Below are positions 11,529-21,370 of a stretch of 64,000 nt of DNA, one piece after another. Within the stretch, counting starts at the first letter, position 1; each line of letters opens with the position of its first letter. The position numbers and the translations under genes are program-made. This DNA is from Pseudomonadota bacterium (GTDB taxonomy: Bacteria > Myxococcota > Myxococcia > Myxococcales > Myxococcaceae). The stretch is taken from the NCBI GenBank assembly GCA_023426545.1, contig JAFAAN010000152.1, positions 39,753 to 103,752 of the forward strand. Reading direction: 5' to 3'. The notes under the pieces are model-generated. The model saw nothing but the letters and a program-made list of their open reading frames with translations, was not told where the DNA came from and made no database searches.

Positions 11529-12277
11529 GGGCGCGGCCCCGAACGCGGCGCGCCCGCGCGCTCCACCGGGCGCAGCGCGGCCTGACGCTCATCGAGATCT
11601 CCATCGCCATCATCATCGTCGCCATCCTGTTCTCGGCGGCGGTGATGGGCATCGGCTCCATCACCGGGGCCAAGGCCAAGGGCAGCGCGGGGGAGCTCGC
11701 CGGGCTCATCCGCTCGCTCTACGACTCGGCGGCGCTGCGCGGGCAGACGTGCCGCCTGGTGTTCGAGATTCCGGACCCGAAGAGCGAGCAGGCCACGCGC
11801 TACCACGCCGAGTGCGCCGAGGGCGCCGTCACCACCTCCAGGGACCGCGACGAGATGCTGCGCGCGGACAACAGCGAGCGGGAGCGCGCCGCGCGCAACC
11901 GGGGCAGCGGCTCCGGCCGCGACGAGCGGCGCAACTACCTGGCCTCGGGCGGCGGCGGTGGCACCCACGCGCCCAGCGCGCAGGAGCTGCTGGAGGGCGA
12001 GAAGCTGCGCGTGGAGAACGCGTCCCGCTTCTCCTCGTACACGTCGGAGGAGGTCCCCGCGCGCGAGCTGCCCGCGGACGTGAAGGTCTCCGTGTGGACG
12101 CGCAACCAGCGCCAGCCGGTGGACAGCGGCGTGGCGTACCTCTACTTCTTCCCGCAGGGCTACACGGAGAAGGCCTACGTGTACGTCCAGCAGGGAGACA
12201 ACGTCTGGACGCTGGACGTGTCCCCCCTCACCGGCAAGGTGCAGGTGGTGTCCGAAGCGCTGGAGGTGCCGCGATGA
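11525..12277 (+). CDS. gspH: Type II secretion minor pseudopilin GspH
   Basis: 250 aa from ATG 11525, which overlaps the previous stop; a GTG at 11513 is less likely. Arg-rich leader ending G19, then LTLIE with Glu at +5 and a long hydrophobic stem (ISIAIIIVAILFSAAVMG). Assignment to GspH rests on position between gspG and gspI and the beta-rich C-terminal domain; the sequence itself only proves a pseudopilin. It is longer than typical GspH (about 170 aa) because of a Glu/Arg- and Gly-rich stretch in the middle (about 115-155). Overlaps gspI by ATGA. Confidence 0.85.
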   Translation: MRARPRTRRARALHRAQRGLTLIEISIAIIIVAILFSAAVMGIGSITGAKAKGSAGELAGLIRSLYDSAALRGQTCRLVFEIPDPKSEQATRYHAECAEGAVTTSRDRDEMLRADNSERERAARNRGSGSGRDERRNYLASGGGGGTHAPSAQELLEGEKLRVENASRFSSYTSEEVPARELPADVKVSVWTRNQRQPVDSGVAYLYFFPQGYTEKAYVYVQQGDNVWTLDVSPLTGKVQVVSEALEVPR

Positions 12278-13113
12278 AGCGCACCCGCGGGTTCACGCTG
12301 CTGGAGGTGGTCGTGGCGCTCGCCATCCTCGGGCTGGCGCTGATGGCCATCTTCGACCTCAACGCCGGCGCGGTGTCCAACCACGTCTACACCAAGCGCC
12401 TCACCGTGGCGTCCCTGCTGGCCCGGTCGAAGATGACGGACCTGGAGCAGGACCTCTATGACGACGGCTTCAAGCTCGACGACGAGGAGAAGTCCGGTGA
12501 CTTCTCCGACGAGGGCTGGACGCAGTTCAAGTGGCGGGCGCGCATCATCGCGCCCAAGACGGACGGGGTGACGCCGGACCAGCTCATCGGCGCCATCTTC
12601 AACCTGCCCATTGGCGACACCTCCGGCGGTGACCCGCTGGGCGGGCTCGCCGGCCTCTTCGGCGGCAGCGGCGGCAAGGACGGCGCGTCCTCCGGAGGCC
12701 CGCAGGCCGCGGGCCTGGGCGGCATGGGCGGCGCGGCCATGGGCATGGCCCAGCCCATGTTCACGCAGATGGTGGAGCAGATCACCCAGACGGTCCGCGA
12801 GGTGCATCTCACCGTCTTCTGGCAGGAAGGCACCCAGGTGGAGAGCATCGACCTGGTGACGCACGTGGTGTCGCTGGGGCCGGGCTCGGACCGCAACGGC
12901 GGCGCCGCCGCGACGCAAGGGGGCGGCTCGGACAACCAGTGGGTGACGCAGGACGGACGGCCCGTGGCCAACCCCATTCCAGGCCCCAACGGCATCATGC
13001 TGGACCCGGAGACACGCCAGCCGCTGCGCCGGCTGTCGGACGCCCAGCAGGAGCTGGGCGGGCGCCGGGGGAACATCGGCGCGAACCCGCTGGGCGGGCA
13101 GAGGAACCCATGA
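12274..13113 (+). CDS. gspI: Type II secretion minor pseudopilin GspI (enlarged)
   Basis: 279 aa, more than twice the usual 120-130. Leader MKRTRG cleaved before F7TLLE (Glu at +5), hydrophobic stem VVVALAILGLALMAIFDLNA, then the GspI-type core with a conserved-looking TVASLLARSKM region. The extra length comes from a Gly/Ala/Met-rich insertion (about 115-165) and a Gly/Pro/Gln-rich C-terminal tail from about 210. GspI initiates the pseudopilus tip complex with GspJ and GspK in other systems. Both ends overlap neighbours by ATGA, so coupling is tight. Confidence 0.88.
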   Translation: MKRTRGFTLLEVVVALAILGLALMAIFDLNAGAVSNHVYTKRLTVASLLARSKMTDLEQDLYDDGFKLDDEEKSGDFSDEGWTQFKWRARIIAPKTDGVTPDQLIGAIFNLPIGDTSGGDPLGGLAGLFGGSGGKDGASSGGPQAAGLGGMGGAAMGMAQPMFTQMVEQITQTVREVHLTVFWQEGTQVESIDLVTHVVSLGPGSDRNGGAAATQGGGSDNQWVTQDGRPVANPIPGPNGIMLDPETRQPLRRLSDAQQELGGRRGNIGANPLGGQRNP

Positions 13114-13784
13114 TGCGCCGCCGCACGCGAGGCTTCACGCTGATGGAGGTCATGGTGGCCGTGGCCATCACCGCGCTCATGGGCACGGTGGTCGCCATGG
13201 CCTTCCAGACGGGCCTGACGGCGAAGGAGACGGTGGAGGTGGACGCGGACCGCTACCGCCAGGTCCGGGTGTCCATGAACCGCATGGGGCGCGAGATTGG
13301 CTCGGCCTTCGTCAGCGACCGGTACGACACCGCGCGCTTCCGCGACCAGAACGACCGGCCCACCAACTTCGTGGGCGAGCGCGACCGGCTGCTGTTCACC
13401 ACCTTCGCGCACCAGCGCCTCTACACGGACGTGAAGGAGTCCGACCAGGCCATCGTCGAGTACTACGTGGAGGCGAGCGAGGACCGGCAGGCCCGTGGCC
13501 GCATGGACCTCAAGCGGCGCGTCAACTCGAACATCGACGAGCGCATGGACCAGGGCGGCCACGTGGACGTGCTCTTCGAGGGCGTCAAGTCGCTGGAGCT
13601 CGCCTACTGGGACTCGGACAAGAAGGAGTGGGACGACGAGTGGGACACGCGGCGGACCGAGCGCAAGTCCATCCTGCCCACCCGGGTGCGCATCACGGTG
13701 GTGGCGGTGGACGAAACCGGCAAGGAGGCCCGTTACGTGACCCAGGCCCGAATCATGCTCAACACCGAGCTGCCGAGGTACTGA
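13110..13784 (+). CDS. gspJ: Type II secretion minor pseudopilin GspJ
   Basis: 224 aa. Leader MMRRRTRG, cleavage before F9TLME (Glu13 at +5), stem VMVAVAITALMGTVVAMAF. The body is beta-rich and contains the GspJ-type GREIGSAF and RLLFTTF stretches and a C-terminal VRITVVAVDETGKE strand. It forms the tip trimer with GspI and GspK. Its start overlaps the gspI stop; gspK follows three bases after its own stop. Confidence 0.9.
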   Translation: MMRRRTRGFTLMEVMVAVAITALMGTVVAMAFQTGLTAKETVEVDADRYRQVRVSMNRMGREIGSAFVSDRYDTARFRDQNDRPTNFVGERDRLLFTTFAHQRLYTDVKESDQAIVEYYVEASEDRQARGRMDLKRRVNSNIDERMDQGGHVDVLFEGVKSLELAYWDSDKKEWDDEWDTRRTERKSILPTRVRITVVAVDETGKEARYVTQARIMLNTELPRY

Positions 13785-13787
13785 GCC

Positions 13788-15158
13788 ATGCCCCTGCCCT
13801 TCCTCCCACAGACGCCCCGGCGCCGCCGCGGGCCCCTGTCCCCCGGGGCCCGGCGGACGCGGCGCTCGCGCGGCGTGGCGCTCATCATCGCGGTGGTCTC
13901 CATCGCCATCCTGACGGTGATCGCCACCGACTTCGCCTACAACAGCCGCGTGGACCTGCAGCTGGCGGCCAACCAGCGGGACGAGGTGCGCGCCTACTAC
14001 CTGGCGCGCTCGGGCATCGCCCTGTCGCGGCTGCTGCTGCGCTTCCAGAAGCAGGTGGACCAGACGCCCATCCCCAACCCGGCGAGCATCCTGTCGCAGC
14101 TCGGCATCGGCGGGACGCCGCAGCCCGGGCAGGTGCAGCCGTCCTCGCTCAACATCCAGCTCTTCAAGATGGCGCGCGTGGACTGCCACATGCTCCGGGG
14201 GCTGGTGAAGAACGGCGGCGCGGGCGCGGGGGAGATGTCCGCGCTGGAGCCCAGCCAGGACCGCAACTTCCAGTTGGATGACGGGGAGGAGGACCCGGCG
14301 GCGCGCGAGGTGGCCTCGCAGATGACCCTGCGCTCGTTCGGCGGCTTCGAGGGCTGCTTCCTGGCGACCATCACCGACGAGGAGGAGAAGCTCAACGTCC
14401 ACCGCCTCATCGCCGGCGCGGGAGACGCGCGCCCCACCGCCCTGCGGCTCATCGACATGATGTCCGACCCGCGCTTCGAGTTCCTCTGGGAGCGGGACGA
14501 CGCCAACAAGGTGCGCAGCACGCCCCAGGACGTGCTGCTGGCCCTCAAGGACTGGGCGGACGACGACAAGACGGGCTCGGCCTTCAACCCCGTGGACCCG
14601 GTGAATCCGCTGCCGGGTGGGTTCTCGGATGAGGGCTCGGCCTACAGCCGTTATGACCCGAGCTATCATCCGAAGAACGCGCGCTTCGACAGCGTGGACG
14701 AGCTGTACCGGGTCCACGGCATCAACGACCAGTTCATGGCGGCGTTCCGCGACCGGCTCACCGTCTACCCGGACATCAACCGGCGTCCCAACATCAACAC
14801 GGACGACCCGGTGATGCTGGGGCTGGCCATCATGTCGGTGGCGGACCAGACGCGGCCCGACCCGCGCCTGAGGGACCCCGTGTTCCTCAACGAGCTCATC
14901 GAGCGCGTCCGGGCGGCGCGCATGTTCAGCTTCTTCGGGATGTCCGTGCAGGACTTCGTCGCGGTGGTGGAAGCGGCGGGCATCCTCGTCGACCCGGCCG
15001 TGAAGTCCAACGTGGCCGGAAACCGGCTCGTGGGCGACAAGAGTCAGACGTTCACCATCAAATCTGTGGGAGAAGCGGGCAGCGTGCAGAAGACGCTCAC
15101 CGCCGTCATCCGGCTCGACGACACCCTGGGCCGGCTCCTGTATTGGAGAGAGGAATAG
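13788..15158 (+). CDS. gspK: Type II secretion tip pseudopilin GspK
   Basis: 456 aa. A long basic leader ends at G29, followed by VALIIAVVSIAILTVIAT. As is characteristic of GspK, Glu is missing at +5. The body contains the large helical insertion of the family (regions QLDDGEEDPAA, ITDEEEKLNVHRLIAG) and a helix-hairpin-helix-like DSVDELYRVHGIND segment. GspK caps the pseudopilus tip. It is longer than Escherichia coli GspK (about 330 aa), mainly through a Gly-rich loop. gspL begins one base after the stop. Confidence 0.92.
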   Translation: MPLPFLPQTPRRRRGPLSPGARRTRRSRGVALIIAVVSIAILTVIATDFAYNSRVDLQLAANQRDEVRAYYLARSGIALSRLLLRFQKQVDQTPIPNPASILSQLGIGGTPQPGQVQPSSLNIQLFKMARVDCHMLRGLVKNGGAGAGEMSALEPSQDRNFQLDDGEEDPAAREVASQMTLRSFGGFEGCFLATITDEEEKLNVHRLIAGAGDARPTALRLIDMMSDPRFEFLWERDDANKVRSTPQDVLLALKDWADDDKTGSAFNPVDPVNPLPGGFSDEGSAYSRYDPSYHPKNARFDSVDELYRVHGINDQFMAAFRDRLTVYPDINRRPNINTDDPVMLGLAIMSVADQTRPDPRLRDPVFLNELIERVRAARMFSFFGMSVQDFVAVVEAAGILVDPAVKSNVAGNRLVGDKSQTFTIKSVGEAGSVQKTLTAVIRLDDTLGRLLYWREE

Positions 15159-15159
15159 C

Positions 15160-16764
15160 ATGGCCCGTATCCTTGGCCTCGACCTCGGCAGCCACGCCGT
15201 GAAGGGCGTGGTGCTGGAGGCGAAGACGAAGACGCACACCGCCCACGGGTTCGCCGAGGTCCGGCGCGCCCAGGAGGGCGAGCGCGCCGACACGCTGCGC
15301 GCCGCGGTGCAGGAGCTGCTCGGCCAGCTTCCGCCGGGCAACGTGGACCAGATTGTCGTCGCCCTGCCCGGCCCCGCCCTCACCACGCACGCGCTGGGCC
15401 TGCCGTTCTCCGACGCCAGGCGCATCGAGGCGACGCTGCCCTTCGAGGTCGGCAGCCAGCTGCCCTTCGACATCTCCGACGTCGTCTACGACTACCAGGT
15501 CGTCGGCCAGAAGGACTCGGAGGGCAAGGAGAAGGCCAGCGAGCTGCTGGTGGGCGTGGTCCGCAAGGAGGAGCTGGCGGAGCTGCTGGCGCTCCTGGCG
15601 GAGCTGAAGGTGGACCCGCGCATCGTCACGCACCCCGGGGTCGCGTACCAGAACATGCTCTTGCAGCACCCCGGCCTCTTCCAGGGCGCCGGCGAGGGTG
15701 GCGCGGTGGCGGTGGTGGACATCGGCCACGAGCGCACCACCGTGGCCGTGGGGACGCCCGGCACCGGCGTGCAGTTCGCGCGCACCTTCTCCGGGGGCGG
15801 GCGCGACCTGAGCAAGGCGCTGGCGACCGAGTTCCAGACGTCGCTGGCGGAGGCGCACCACTGGAAGGAGCAGCACGGCGCCGTGGCCAGCGCGGCGCAG
15901 GGCCCGGACGCGGAGCGCGCGGCGTCCGCCTTCGTGCGCGGCCTCCAGCCGATGCTGCGCGAGCTGCGCCCCACCCTCAAGGCCTTCACCGCCCGCACGC
16001 GCCAGCAGGTGGGCGCGGTGGTGCTGTGCGGCGGCACGGCGAAGCTGCCCGGCATCGCCGAGCAGCTCTCCAAGGACCTGAACCTGCCGGTGCGGGTGCT
16101 GGCCCTGCCAGCGGACGCGGCGAAGACCGTCCCCGCGGCGGAGCAGCCGGTGGCGGCCCAGGCGTACGCGCTGGCCCTGCGCGGCAACGCGGCGGGCGCG
16201 CGCGCGCCGCGCTTCAACCTCCGCCGGGGCGAGTTCGCCTTCAAGGGCGACTTCGACTACGTGAAGGACAAGCTGGGCCTGCTGGCGTCCTTCGCGGCCA
16301 CGCTCATCCTGCTGCTCGTCGCGTTCGGCGTGGTGCGCAACTCGGTGCTGGCGCGGCGCGAGGCCCAGGTGGACGCCGTGCTGTGCGACACCACCCAGCG
16401 AATCCTGGGCCGCTGTGAGAAGGACTACAACCGCGCGCTCAACATGCTCGCGGGCGTGGAGAGCCCGGCGGCGGCGCTGCCGAGGCTGACGGCCGTCAAC
16501 CTCCTGGCGGAGGTGACGGGGCGCGTGCCGGAGGAGATGCCGGTGAAGTTCACCCGCATCCAGATCGACCTCGGCCGCGTCATCCTCGAGGGGGAGACGG
16601 ACTCCTCGAAGCAGATCGACACGCTGTCCAACGCCATCAAGAACCACGCCTGCTTCAAGGACGTCCGGCAGGGCAAGGTGGAGAAGACGCGGGACGGCAG
16701 CAAGATGTCCTTCCGCCTGGACGTCCAGGTGCAATGCCCTGGTGAGCAGGGAGGGGAGAGCTGA
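15160..16764 (+). CDS. gspL: Type II secretion inner-membrane protein GspL (PilM-PilN-like)
   Basis: 534 aa. Cytoplasmic actin-like domain (1-345) with intact ATPase-fold signatures: phosphate-1 ILGLDLGSHAVKG, phosphate-2 VVDIGHERTTVAVG, adenosine VLCGGTAKLPGI. This is closer to PilM than to the reduced domain of classical GspL. One membrane helix (LGLLASFAATLILLLVAFGVV, about 370-390), then a periplasmic coiled coil and a ferredoxin-like domain resembling PilN. It recruits GspE to the inner membrane and pairs with GspM. It therefore looks like a PilM-PilN fusion, in keeping with the position of GspL in the pathway. Confidence 0.92.
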   Translation: MARILGLDLGSHAVKGVVLEAKTKTHTAHGFAEVRRAQEGERADTLRAAVQELLGQLPPGNVDQIVVALPGPALTTHALGLPFSDARRIEATLPFEVGSQLPFDISDVVYDYQVVGQKDSEGKEKASELLVGVVRKEELAELLALLAELKVDPRIVTHPGVAYQNMLLQHPGLFQGAGEGGAVAVVDIGHERTTVAVGTPGTGVQFARTFSGGGRDLSKALATEFQTSLAEAHHWKEQHGAVASAAQGPDAERAASAFVRGLQPMLRELRPTLKAFTARTRQQVGAVVLCGGTAKLPGIAEQLSKDLNLPVRVLALPADAAKTVPAAEQPVAAQAYALALRGNAAGARAPRFNLRRGEFAFKGDFDYVKDKLGLLASFAATLILLLVAFGVVRNSVLARREAQVDAVLCDTTQRILGRCEKDYNRALNMLAGVESPAAALPRLTAVNLLAEVTGRVPEEMPVKFTRIQIDLGRVILEGETDSSKQIDTLSNAIKNHACFKDVRQGKVEKTRDGSKMSFRLDVQVQCPGEQGGES

Positions 16765-16766
16765 CC

Positions 16767-17324
16767 ATGGCCCGACTTCAGGAAGTCTTCGCACCCGTCC
16801 AGACGTGGTTCGAGCGGCTCAGCGACCGCGAGCGGCGGATGGTGTCCCTCGCCGGCGCGGCGGTGCTGGTGTTCATCCTCTTCGCGGTGGTGATGACGTT
16901 CACCAACAGCGCGGCGGGCTACCGCAAGCGCACCGAGGACAAGCTGGCCAAGCTTCAGGAGGTGAACGCGCTGGCCGCCAGCTTCCGCGAGGCGCAGGCC
17001 AACCGGCAGTCGGTGGAGCAGCAGCTCACGTCCAGCAACGTGCAGCTCATCACCTACATCGAGGACAAGGCCACGCTGGCCGGCCTCCAGGTGCCCAACA
17101 TGACGCCCAAGGGCGAGGTGGGCCTGGGGGACGGCAAAATCGTGGAGAGCTCGGTGGAGCTGACCTTCACGGACGTGGACCTGCGCAGGCTGACGGACTT
17201 CCTCCAGACGGTGGAGAGCGGCCCGGGCGTGGTGAAGGTGAAGCTGCTGCGCATCGAGCCGAGGCCCGCGTCGGACACGCTGACGGCGTGGACCACTGTC
17301 GCCACCTACCGGATGAAGCCCTGA
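16767..17324 (+). CDS. gspM: Type II secretion inner-membrane protein GspM
   Basis: 185 aa. A short cytoplasmic segment with WFERLSDRERRMVSLAGA, the usual GspM lead-in, a membrane helix (about 28-48, AVLVFILFAVVMTF), a coiled coil and a C-terminal ferredoxin-like domain, as in PilO/GspM. It partners GspL to form the assembly platform. A strong GGGAGGGGAG precedes ATG 16767, two bases after the gspL stop. Confidence 0.93.
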   Translation: MARLQEVFAPVQTWFERLSDRERRMVSLAGAAVLVFILFAVVMTFTNSAAGYRKRTEDKLAKLQEVNALAASFREAQANRQSVEQQLTSSNVQLITYIEDKATLAGLQVPNMTPKGEVGLGDGKIVESSVELTFTDVDLRRLTDFLQTVESGPGVVKVKLLRIEPRPASDTLTAWTTVATYRMKP

Positions 17325-17327
17325 CCC

Positions 17328-18299
17328 ATGTCCCCTGACTCCAAAGCCGTCCGCTGGAAGGTCCTCCTCGGCTACGCCGCCTTCGCGGTGGTGGCCTTCG
17401 TGGTGGGCCTGCTCATCACCTTCCCGTACGACGCCATCCGCAAGCGGCTCGTGAGCGAGGCCGCGCAGGCCGGCCTCGCCGTGCGCATCGGCTCGCTGCG
17501 CCCGGGCCTGTTCGGCATCACCGCCACCCAGGTGCGCGTGAGCCAGCCGCCCCAGCCGCTCAGCGCGGAGACGCTGGCCTCCCTCAGCCGCGGCGAGGGC
17601 GGGATGCTGGGCGCCGCGGAGCTCGGCGAGCCGCTGGTGCTAGAGAGCGTGGCGCTGCGCCCCGCCCTCTTCCCGCCGGGTATCGCGATGCGCGCCAGCG
17701 TCATGGGCGGCACCCTGAGCGCCTCCGTGGGCCTCCTGGGCGACACGCGCGTCAAGGCGACGGCCAGCGGACTCAAGGCGTCCGGCGGCAACCTGCCGGC
17801 CTTCACCGGCATGGAGATGGAGGGCGAGCTGAACGCGGCCCTCGCGCTGACGCTGCCCAAGAGCGGCGCGCAGGCGGACCTCTCCCAGGCGAGCGGCGAG
17901 CTGACGGTGGACGCCAGGAACCTGGTCATCCAGAGCGGCAAGGTGGCCATCCCCATGGGCGGCGGCTCGGCGGTGCCCATGGACCTGCCGCGCATCGACC
18001 TGGGCGCGCTCAATGGCCGCATCCAGTTCGACAAGGGCCTGGGCACGGTGGAGTCGCTGCGCCTGAAGAGCAACGACCTGGAGGCATTGGCCACCGGCAC
18101 GCTGAAGCTGGGCAAGCGGCTGGAGTACAGCGAGCCCGGCATGGACGTGAATATCAAGCTGGACCCGGAGTTCCAGAAGCGGCTGGGATTGATGGGGGCG
18201 AGCGTCACCATCCTCCCGCCGGACAAGAAGGACCCCAGCTTCCGCGCCGCGCGGCTCGCGGGCTTCCTCAACCGGCCGACCTTCCTCCCGCGCCGGTGA
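17328..18299 (+). CDS. gspN: Type II secretion protein GspN
   Basis: 323 aa. An N-terminal membrane helix (VLLGYAAFAVVAFVVGLLITF) follows a short cytoplasmic end; the remainder is a periplasmic beta-repeat domain of AsmA/GspN type (repeating strands such as LRPGLFGITATQVRVSQ and GSAVPMDLPRIDLGALNGRIQ). GspN is found in a subset of type II systems, including those of myxobacteria, as the last gene of the operon. Its role is unclear; the domain resembles lipid-handling AsmA proteins. A GC-rich hairpin follows the stop, so this is likely the operon end. Confidence 0.88.
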   Translation: MSPDSKAVRWKVLLGYAAFAVVAFVVGLLITFPYDAIRKRLVSEAAQAGLAVRIGSLRPGLFGITATQVRVSQPPQPLSAETLASLSRGEGGMLGAAELGEPLVLESVALRPALFPPGIAMRASVMGGTLSASVGLLGDTRVKATASGLKASGGNLPAFTGMEMEGELNAALALTLPKSGAQADLSQASGELTVDARNLVIQSGKVAIPMGGGSAVPMDLPRIDLGALNGRIQFDKGLGTVESLRLKSNDLEALATGTLKLGKRLEYSEPGMDVNIKLDPEFQKRLGLMGASVTILPPDKKDPSFRAARLAGFLNRPTFLPRR

Positions 18300-18309
18300 C
18301 GGCTCGCGC

Positions 18310-18333
18310 CCCCGCGCCCACCGGGGCGCGGGG
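18310..18333 (+). terminator. Terminator hairpin at the end of the gsp operon
   Basis: CCCCGCGCCC (18310-18319) pairs perfectly with GGGCGCGGGG (18324-18333) over a four-base loop, eleven bases after the gspN stop. Only TT follows, so it would be a T-poor terminator, common in GC-rich genomes. Confidence 0.6.
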
Positions 18334-18361
18334 TTGAAAGGCGAACACCAGGGCGTGTAAA
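18334..18361 (+). promoter_or_regulatory. Candidate housekeeping promoter of the FHA regulator
   Basis: TTGAAA (18334-18339), 16 bases, TGTAAA (18356-18361): five and four of six matches to the sigma-70 consensus. It lies between the hairpin and the regulator gene and would give a leader of about 28 bases. Confidence 0.4.
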
Positions 18362-18395
18362 GGCCTGACGGTCTGTACTGCGCAAGAGGGCTGGG

Positions 18396-20036
<1,641 letters not shown>

Positions 20037-20197
20037 AGGCCGTCTTCCAGGGAGGTGGGGGTGTCAGCCGAAGGACGCCCCGCTCCGGAATTGCGCACGC
20101 GGCGAAGCCTGGCCCTGAAGGGCGATAGACCCTTCCGCCAGCTCGTTCGTTCCATGCCCTATACGCCCATCCCCGGCGTGTCTGGAGGGCATCTGTC

Positions 20198-20701
20198 ATG
20201 CAGGCATGCGCGCTTCCGCCGCTGTCCCAGTTGTATAGCGAGCACCGACCTCGCGCGTTGGCCATTGCCCGGCGCATCGTCGGTGACACGGCCGACGCGG
20301 AGGACGTGGTCCAGGACGTGTTCGCCCGGCTCGCCCGGAGCGCGCCGGGCTACGGCGGCCGCGCGGCGTGGAGCACCTGGCTGCACCGGGTGATGGTGAA
20401 CAGCAGCATCAACTGGCTGCGGGCGCGCAAGCGCAGGGACCGCTTGAGCCACGAGGCGCAGGAGCCGCTGTCGCCCGAGGCGCTCGCCGTGGGCGCGGAG
20501 ATGGAGCGCCACTTCGGCGAGGCCCTGGAGGAGATCAACGAGCAGCAGCGCCAGGTGCTCTACCTGCGCGAGGTGCGCGGCCTGAGCTACCCGGAGATTG
20601 CCCGGCTGCTGCGCATCCCCGAGGGCACGGTGAAGAGCACGCTCCACCGCGCCCGGCAGCGCACGCTCTCCCTGATGGAAGAGCGCGGCCAGCAGCCCTG
20701 A
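20198..20701 (+). CDS. ECF RNA polymerase sigma factor
   Basis: 167 aa, typical ECF size. GGAGG (20184-20188) sits nine bases before ATG 20198. Region 2: ALAIARRIVGDTADAEDVVQ then WSTWLHRVMVN. Region 4: QRQVLYLREVRGLSYPEIA then IPEGTVKSTLHRARQRTL. No anti-sigma factor is adjacent: the next gene is on the other strand and ends 12 bases away. A GGAAC/CGTC autoregulatory promoter was not seen upstream. The target genes cannot be told from the sequence. Confidence 0.93.
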   Translation: MQACALPPLSQLYSEHRPRALAIARRIVGDTADAEDVVQDVFARLARSAPGYGGRAAWSTWLHRVMVNSSINWLRARKRRDRLSHEAQEPLSPEALAVGAEMERHFGEALEEINEQQRQVLYLREVRGLSYPEIARLLRIPEGTVKSTLHRARQRTLSLMEERGQQP

Positions 20702-20713
20702 GCGCGGGCGGGC

Positions 20714-21370
20714 TCAGTCGTCGCTCTTGCTGCCGACGAACTGGTCCGCCTTCTCCTTGAAGAGGACGTTGAAGCTGGTGAGCGAGCCATAGACGCGGGT
20801 GATGTAGCTCTGCAGCTCCACCTTCTCCGCGTCGGACAGCTTCGGGTGCGCGTTGAGCTTCTGCTCCAGCACGCGCAGCCGGTCGCGCACCATGACGACC
20901 TTGTGGAACAGGCTGTCGATGGGCATGTCCTTCGGCTGGAGCTCCGCGTTGGCCGGTATCAGCCGCAACGTGCCGCCCTCCCATTTGTTGGCCAGGGGCG
21001 GCGCGTCCACGATGCCGGACGCCTCCCGGAAGATGTCCATCAGCTCTTCACGCGTCATGCTCAACCCTTCCAGGTCCACCACGTCGTTGGGGTCCGCGCG
21101 CCGCCGCACCACCACCGGCGCCACGCTGCGCGCGGTCCGCGTCCGCGCCGGTTCCGCCGCCACGGGGGCCGCGCTGCCCCGGGGCGAGTACTTGTCACAG
21201 GTGGGCGCGGACGGCGGGAACAGCCCCCGCCACGAGTGCAGCCGGCAGGCCCCCACCCAGCCGCGGCGCTCGTCCACCGACTGCGGGCTGAACAGCTTGC
21301 AGTTCCCGCACACGCGCTCCTCCGGCTTGAAGGCCGGGAAGGGGGGCGGGCCGCCGGCCGCGTCCGACAT
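20714..21370 (-). CDS. Unknown protein with N-terminal Cys4 motif
   Basis: 218 aa from ATG at 21370, which overlaps the stop of the upstream peptidase gene (TGATG), so translation is likely coupled. N-terminal four-cysteine cluster C21-x2-C24 ... C42 ... C58, in the segment CGNCKLFSPQ ... GACRLHS ... TCDKYSP, could bind zinc or an iron-sulfur cluster. A disordered Ala/Arg/Thr stretch follows, then a helical C-terminal domain (about 125-215) with a predicted coiled coil (VMVRDRLRVLEQKL). No signal peptide, so cytoplasmic. I do not recognise the family. Coupling to a secreted dipeptidyl-peptidase is unexplained. Confidence 0.75.
   Translation of the reverse strand: MSDAAGGPPPFPAFKPEERVCGNCKLFSPQSVDERRGWVGACRLHSWRGLFPPSAPTCDKYSPRGSAAPVAAEPARTRTARSVAPVVVRRRADPNDVVDLEGLSMTREELMDIFREASGIVDAPPLANKWEGGTLRLIPANAELQPKDMPIDSLFHKVVMVRDRLRVLEQKLNAHPKLSDAEKVELQSYITRVYGSLTSFNVLFKEKADQFVGSKSDD

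Noticed and set aside
12456..15473. A 1005-codon open frame on the minus strand across gspI-gspK
   Set aside because: Shadow of the pseudopilin genes; no domain, no ribosome site.
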